Of a stretch of 64,000 bases of DNA, positions 61,606 to 64,000 are shown piece by piece. The notes under the pieces were generated by a model, which was given only the letters and a program-made list of their open reading frames with translations, made no database searches and had not been told where the DNA came from. Position 1 is the first letter of the stretch. Each line of letters opens with the position of its first letter. Source of the DNA: an uncultured Lachnoclostridium sp. (GTDB taxonomy: Bacteria > Bacillota > Clostridia > Lachnospirales > Lachnospiraceae); assembly GCA_946499505.1 (NCBI GenBank), contig CAMMSL010000004.1, positions 1 to 64,000 on the forward strand, written 5' to 3'. Position numbers and translations under genes: made by a program.

Positions 61606-62658
61606 ATGAGATTTATCCATATAGCAGATGTACATCTTGGAGCACAGCCGGATGCAGGACCTCTGTACAGCCGGCAGAGACCGCGGGAACTGTGGGAGAC
61701 ATTTGAACACGTGATTCATGTATGTGAGGAGGAGCAGACAGACCTTCTGCTGATCGCAGGAGACCTGTTCCACCGTCAGCCTCTGGTACGGGAGTTGAAG
61801 GAAGTTGATTATCTTTTTTCAGAGCTGACGCATACAAAAGTAGTCCTTATCGCAGGAAATCATGACTATATCAGAACGGATTCAAACTATCTTACATTTC
61901 AGTGGAGTAAAAATGTATATCCTCTTTTGAGTGATAAGCCGCAGTATGTGGACTTTCCGGAGCTTCGGACTGCTGTATACGGGATGAGCTACCACAGCCG
62001 GGAGATTGGCCGGCCGCTGTATGACAGCCTGCAGGCAGCAGACAGGGAGCCTTTCGAGATTCTTCTTGCTCATGGGGGAGATGACAGGCATATCCCGATC
62101 GACCGTCAGAAGCTGGAAAGATCCGGATTTGATTATGTGGCTCTGGGGCATATTCATAAACCTCAGGTTATGAGAAAAGATCAGATCGTTTATTCGGGCG
62201 CTCTGGAACCGATCGATAAAAATGATACAGGAAGACACGGTTATGTGAGGGGCGAGATCACAGAGAAAGGCGCCCGGACGCAGTGGGTTCCGTGTGCATG
62301 CCGCGAGTATATCCACTTTGAGTCTGCTGTAGGAGTGGAGGATACGACGGGAAGCGTCAAGAAACAGATTGAGAAAAAAATAAATGAATATGGAAATGAA
62401 AATATTTACAAAATTATGCTAGTAGGGAAAAGAAATCGAGATGTCTTTCTTGATCCGGAACGGATGAAAGGGGAGAAAAATATCCTCGAGATCATAGACC
62501 GGACCAGTCCTGCCTATGATTTTGAAAGGCTGTACGAGGAAAATGAAGACACGATCCTGGGGAGATATATCGGACGGTTCCGCGGATGCAGGGAGGGAAG
62601 CGTGGAGTATCAGGCTCTGTGTGAGGGCGTCGAGGCGCTGCTGGGCAGCAGACAGTGA
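61606..62658 (+). CDS. SbcD/YhaO-like DNA repair exonuclease
   Basis: 350 residues. The calcineurin-type phosphoesterase domain (about 1-230) has all metal-binding motifs: D8 and H10 (IADVHLG), AGDLFHR, AGNHDY, AHGGDD and GHIHKP. A cap region follows. It resembles YhaO or SbcD/Mre11, which cut DNA hairpins and ends. Start choice: ATG 61606 gives the conserved MRFIHIADVHLG; an open frame extends upstream but would run across the asnS terminator. The ATPase partner begins 13 bp downstream. Confidence 0.88.
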   Translation: MRFIHIADVHLGAQPDAGPLYSRQRPRELWETFEHVIHVCEEEQTDLLLIAGDLFHRQPLVRELKEVDYLFSELTHTKVVLIAGNHDYIRTDSNYLTFQWSKNVYPLLSDKPQYVDFPELRTAVYGMSYHSREIGRPLYDSLQAADREPFEILLAHGGDDRHIPIDRQKLERSGFDYVALGHIHKPQVMRKDQIVYSGALEPIDKNDTGRHGYVRGEITEKGARTQWVPCACREYIHFESAVGVEDTTGSVKKQIEKKINEYGNENIYKIMLVGKRNRDVFLDPERMKGEKNILEIIDRTSPAYDFERLYEENEDTILGRYIGRFRGCREGSVEYQALCEGVEALLGSRQ

Positions 62659-62670
62659 GGAAAGAGACAC

Positions 62671-64000
62671 ATGGTAATAACAGAATTATATATCAGGAAT
62701 TTCGGAAAGCTGACGGAGCGGCATTTTTATTTAAGAGATGGTGTGCAGGTGATCAGCGGAGAGAATGAGTACGGCAAGACCACGCTGCACGCTTTTATCC
62801 GGGCGATGCTCTTCGGACTGGAGAGGGGGCACGGCAGAGCGGCATCGAAGGATGATTTCAGCAGATACGAACCGTGGGACGATCCGGGAAGCTATGCGGG
62901 AGTTATGCGGTTCACCTGCGGCGGACGCAGCTTCCGGCTGGAAAGAAATTTTGCCCGCCAGACAAAGCAGGTATCACTGGTATGCGAGGATGACGGAGAA
63001 GAATTGTCGGTAGAGCACGGAGATCTGCAGATGCTGCTTGGAGGCATGACAGCAGAGCTTTTCGACAATACAGTATCTATCGGTCAGCTCAAGGCGGCGC
63101 CAGGTCAGGAACTCTCCGACGCACTGGCAAACTATGCGGCGAATTATTATGAGACAGGTGGAGGCGAATATGATCTGAGCAAGGCTCTAAAAAGTCTTGA
63201 CGAGAAGAAGCGGGCGGTCCGCCGGGAACTCCGTGATGAGGAGGCTGCCGGTGAGACAGAGCGAAAGAAACTCCTGCAGAAAAGCCGCTATCTGGAAGAG
63301 GATATCAGGCGTCTTGACGCGGAATATAAAGAAAAAGAGAGAATGCTGAGAGGGCTGTCTGTTCCGGAACAGACGGACGTCCGAGAAAAAACGGCGCAGA
63401 GAGAGGTGATTGAGCCTGCAGTCGGGAACTGTAAAGGGCAAGGCGGAGGATTTATCATCGGCGGCGTTGCCGGAATGTGTGCAGGCATCCTGCTTTTGCT
63501 ATGGAGTCTGTGGAACCGCCCGGGGACAGGAGGGCTGTCTGCGGTGACGATTCTGACGGTTCTGGTTCCGGTGATGATCACAGTGGCGGGCATATTTCTG
63601 CTGGCAGCGGGATGCGTGAGAAAATTCAAGTCGTGCAGAAATCGATCCGCGGCAGTTGAGGAGCGCCGCCGTCCGGTGGAGAGAACGGAAAAACCGGGAT
63701 CCTCAAATGAGGATAGAAACGTAGAAGAACAGAAACGACTAAAGTGGGAACTGGAGCGGATCCGTTCGGAGATAAGAGAAAAGGAGATCCGGTGTGAAAA
63801 TATAGGAGAACAGTATGCAGAATCCGGGAAAAGTGACAGGCAGCTCAGGTTGGAAGAACAGTGCCGGGCGCTGGATCTTGCCGCTGAGGAATTGCAGAAA
63901 GCGGCACAGGTAACTGCCGGGAGTATGGAGCGAAGTGTGAGCAGGCGGGCGTCGGAAATATTTTCTGCTATTACAGATGGGAAATATCGTTCGCTTGAGA
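62671..64000 (+). CDS. YhaN/SbcC-like AAA ATPase, cut by the window edge
   Basis: 443 residues are visible and the frame runs off the end. It starts with the SMC-type ABC head: YIRNFGKLTERHF, then Walker A GENEYGKTTL at about 31-40. A short coiled coil (~170-235) is interrupted by two membrane helices (about 257-278 and 290-315), as in YhaN, then a second coiled coil. The last residues (RRASEIFSAITDGKYRSLE) match the segment preceding the SMC signature motif, so only ~100 residues should be missing. That would give a protein of about 550 residues, shorter than Bacillus YhaN (963). It forms a complex with the upstream nuclease. Confidence 0.82.
   Translation, partial: MVITELYIRNFGKLTERHFYLRDGVQVISGENEYGKTTLHAFIRAMLFGLERGHGRAASKDDFSRYEPWDDPGSYAGVMRFTCGGRSFRLERNFARQTKQVSLVCEDDGEELSVEHGDLQMLLGGMTAELFDNTVSIGQLKAAPGQELSDALANYAANYYETGGGEYDLSKALKSLDEKKRAVRRELRDEEAAGETERKKLLQKSRYLEEDIRRLDAEYKEKERMLRGLSVPEQTDVREKTAQREVIEPAVGNCKGQGGGFIIGGVAGMCAGILLLLWSLWNRPGTGGLSAVTILTVLVPVMITVAGIFLLAAGCVRKFKSCRNRSAAVEERRRPVERTEKPGSSNEDRNVEEQKRLKWELERIRSEIREKEIRCENIGEQYAESGKSDRQLRLEEQCRALDLAAEELQKAAQVTAGSMERSVSRRASEIFSAITDGKYRSLE

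Overview
The window looks like a stretch of chromosome from a spore-forming Clostridia, most likely a Lachnospiraceae gut commensal. The support is a spoIIID gene, AGGAGG-type ribosome sites with many GTG/TTG starts, a moderate GC core, and the gene families present: a membrane pyrophosphatase, PepSY lipoproteins, GHKL and OmpR two-component systems with FtsX-type ABC transporters, and a DUF5058 membrane protein. I cannot name the species.

Layout. 1-12856: signalling and export. A 5'-cut membrane protein, an OmpR response regulator/kinase pair and an FtsX-type ABC transporter are followed by a LytTR regulator/GHKL kinase pair, a divergent pair of small genes (a ribbon-helix-helix protein and a 51-residue protein) with matching operators, and a second FtsX-type ABC transporter behind a structured leader. 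12933-14813: a DUF975/CmpB-like membrane protein. 14877-19595: the trehalose locus (treR, PTS EIIBCA, phosphotrehalase) with four TreR-like operators. 19596-20301: a convergent intergenic region full of inverted repeats. 20302-24150 (minus): a CsbB/GtcA/YfhO-type glycosylation operon. 24341-26549: a two-component pair whose regulator has an in-frame amber codon. 26550-27385: an AT-rich stretch with decayed reading frames. 27523-41130: housekeeping genes (acidic-repeat ATPase, glgB, hppA, glyoxalase-like, spoIIID, anion permease, YesN-like regulator, HPr-like protein, guaA). 41140-42189: a scar of a lost mobile element that truncates an aminopeptidase gene.

42335-45204: a two-component system and a PepSY lipoprotein. 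A second PepSY gene 15 kb away has the same promoter: two 11-bp direct repeats at the same distance from the -10, suggesting one regulon. 45317-45388 is tRNA-Cys, the integration site of a 10.8-kb AT-rich integrative element bounded by 30-bp direct repeats (45366-45395 and 56174-56203). After the element come a DUF5058/M20 peptidase cluster, the second PepSY gene, asnS, and an SbcD/SbcC-like nuclease pair that runs off the window.

The most interesting object is the element in tRNA-Cys. It encodes a tyrosine integrase, a replication initiator with the HUH-nuclease plus superfamily 3 helicase layout of eukaryotic CRESS-DNA viruses, a short FtsK/TcpA-like ATPase and several unrecognised cargo proteins. 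About 100 bp upstream of the rep gene a perfect 11-bp stem-loop presents CAGTATTAC on the rep-coding strand. This fits the NANTATTAC nonanucleotide at which circovirus Reps nick, and CTGCG repeats lie beside it. Chromosomal DNA beyond attR resembles the integrase-proximal end of the element, so the site has probably been used repeatedly.
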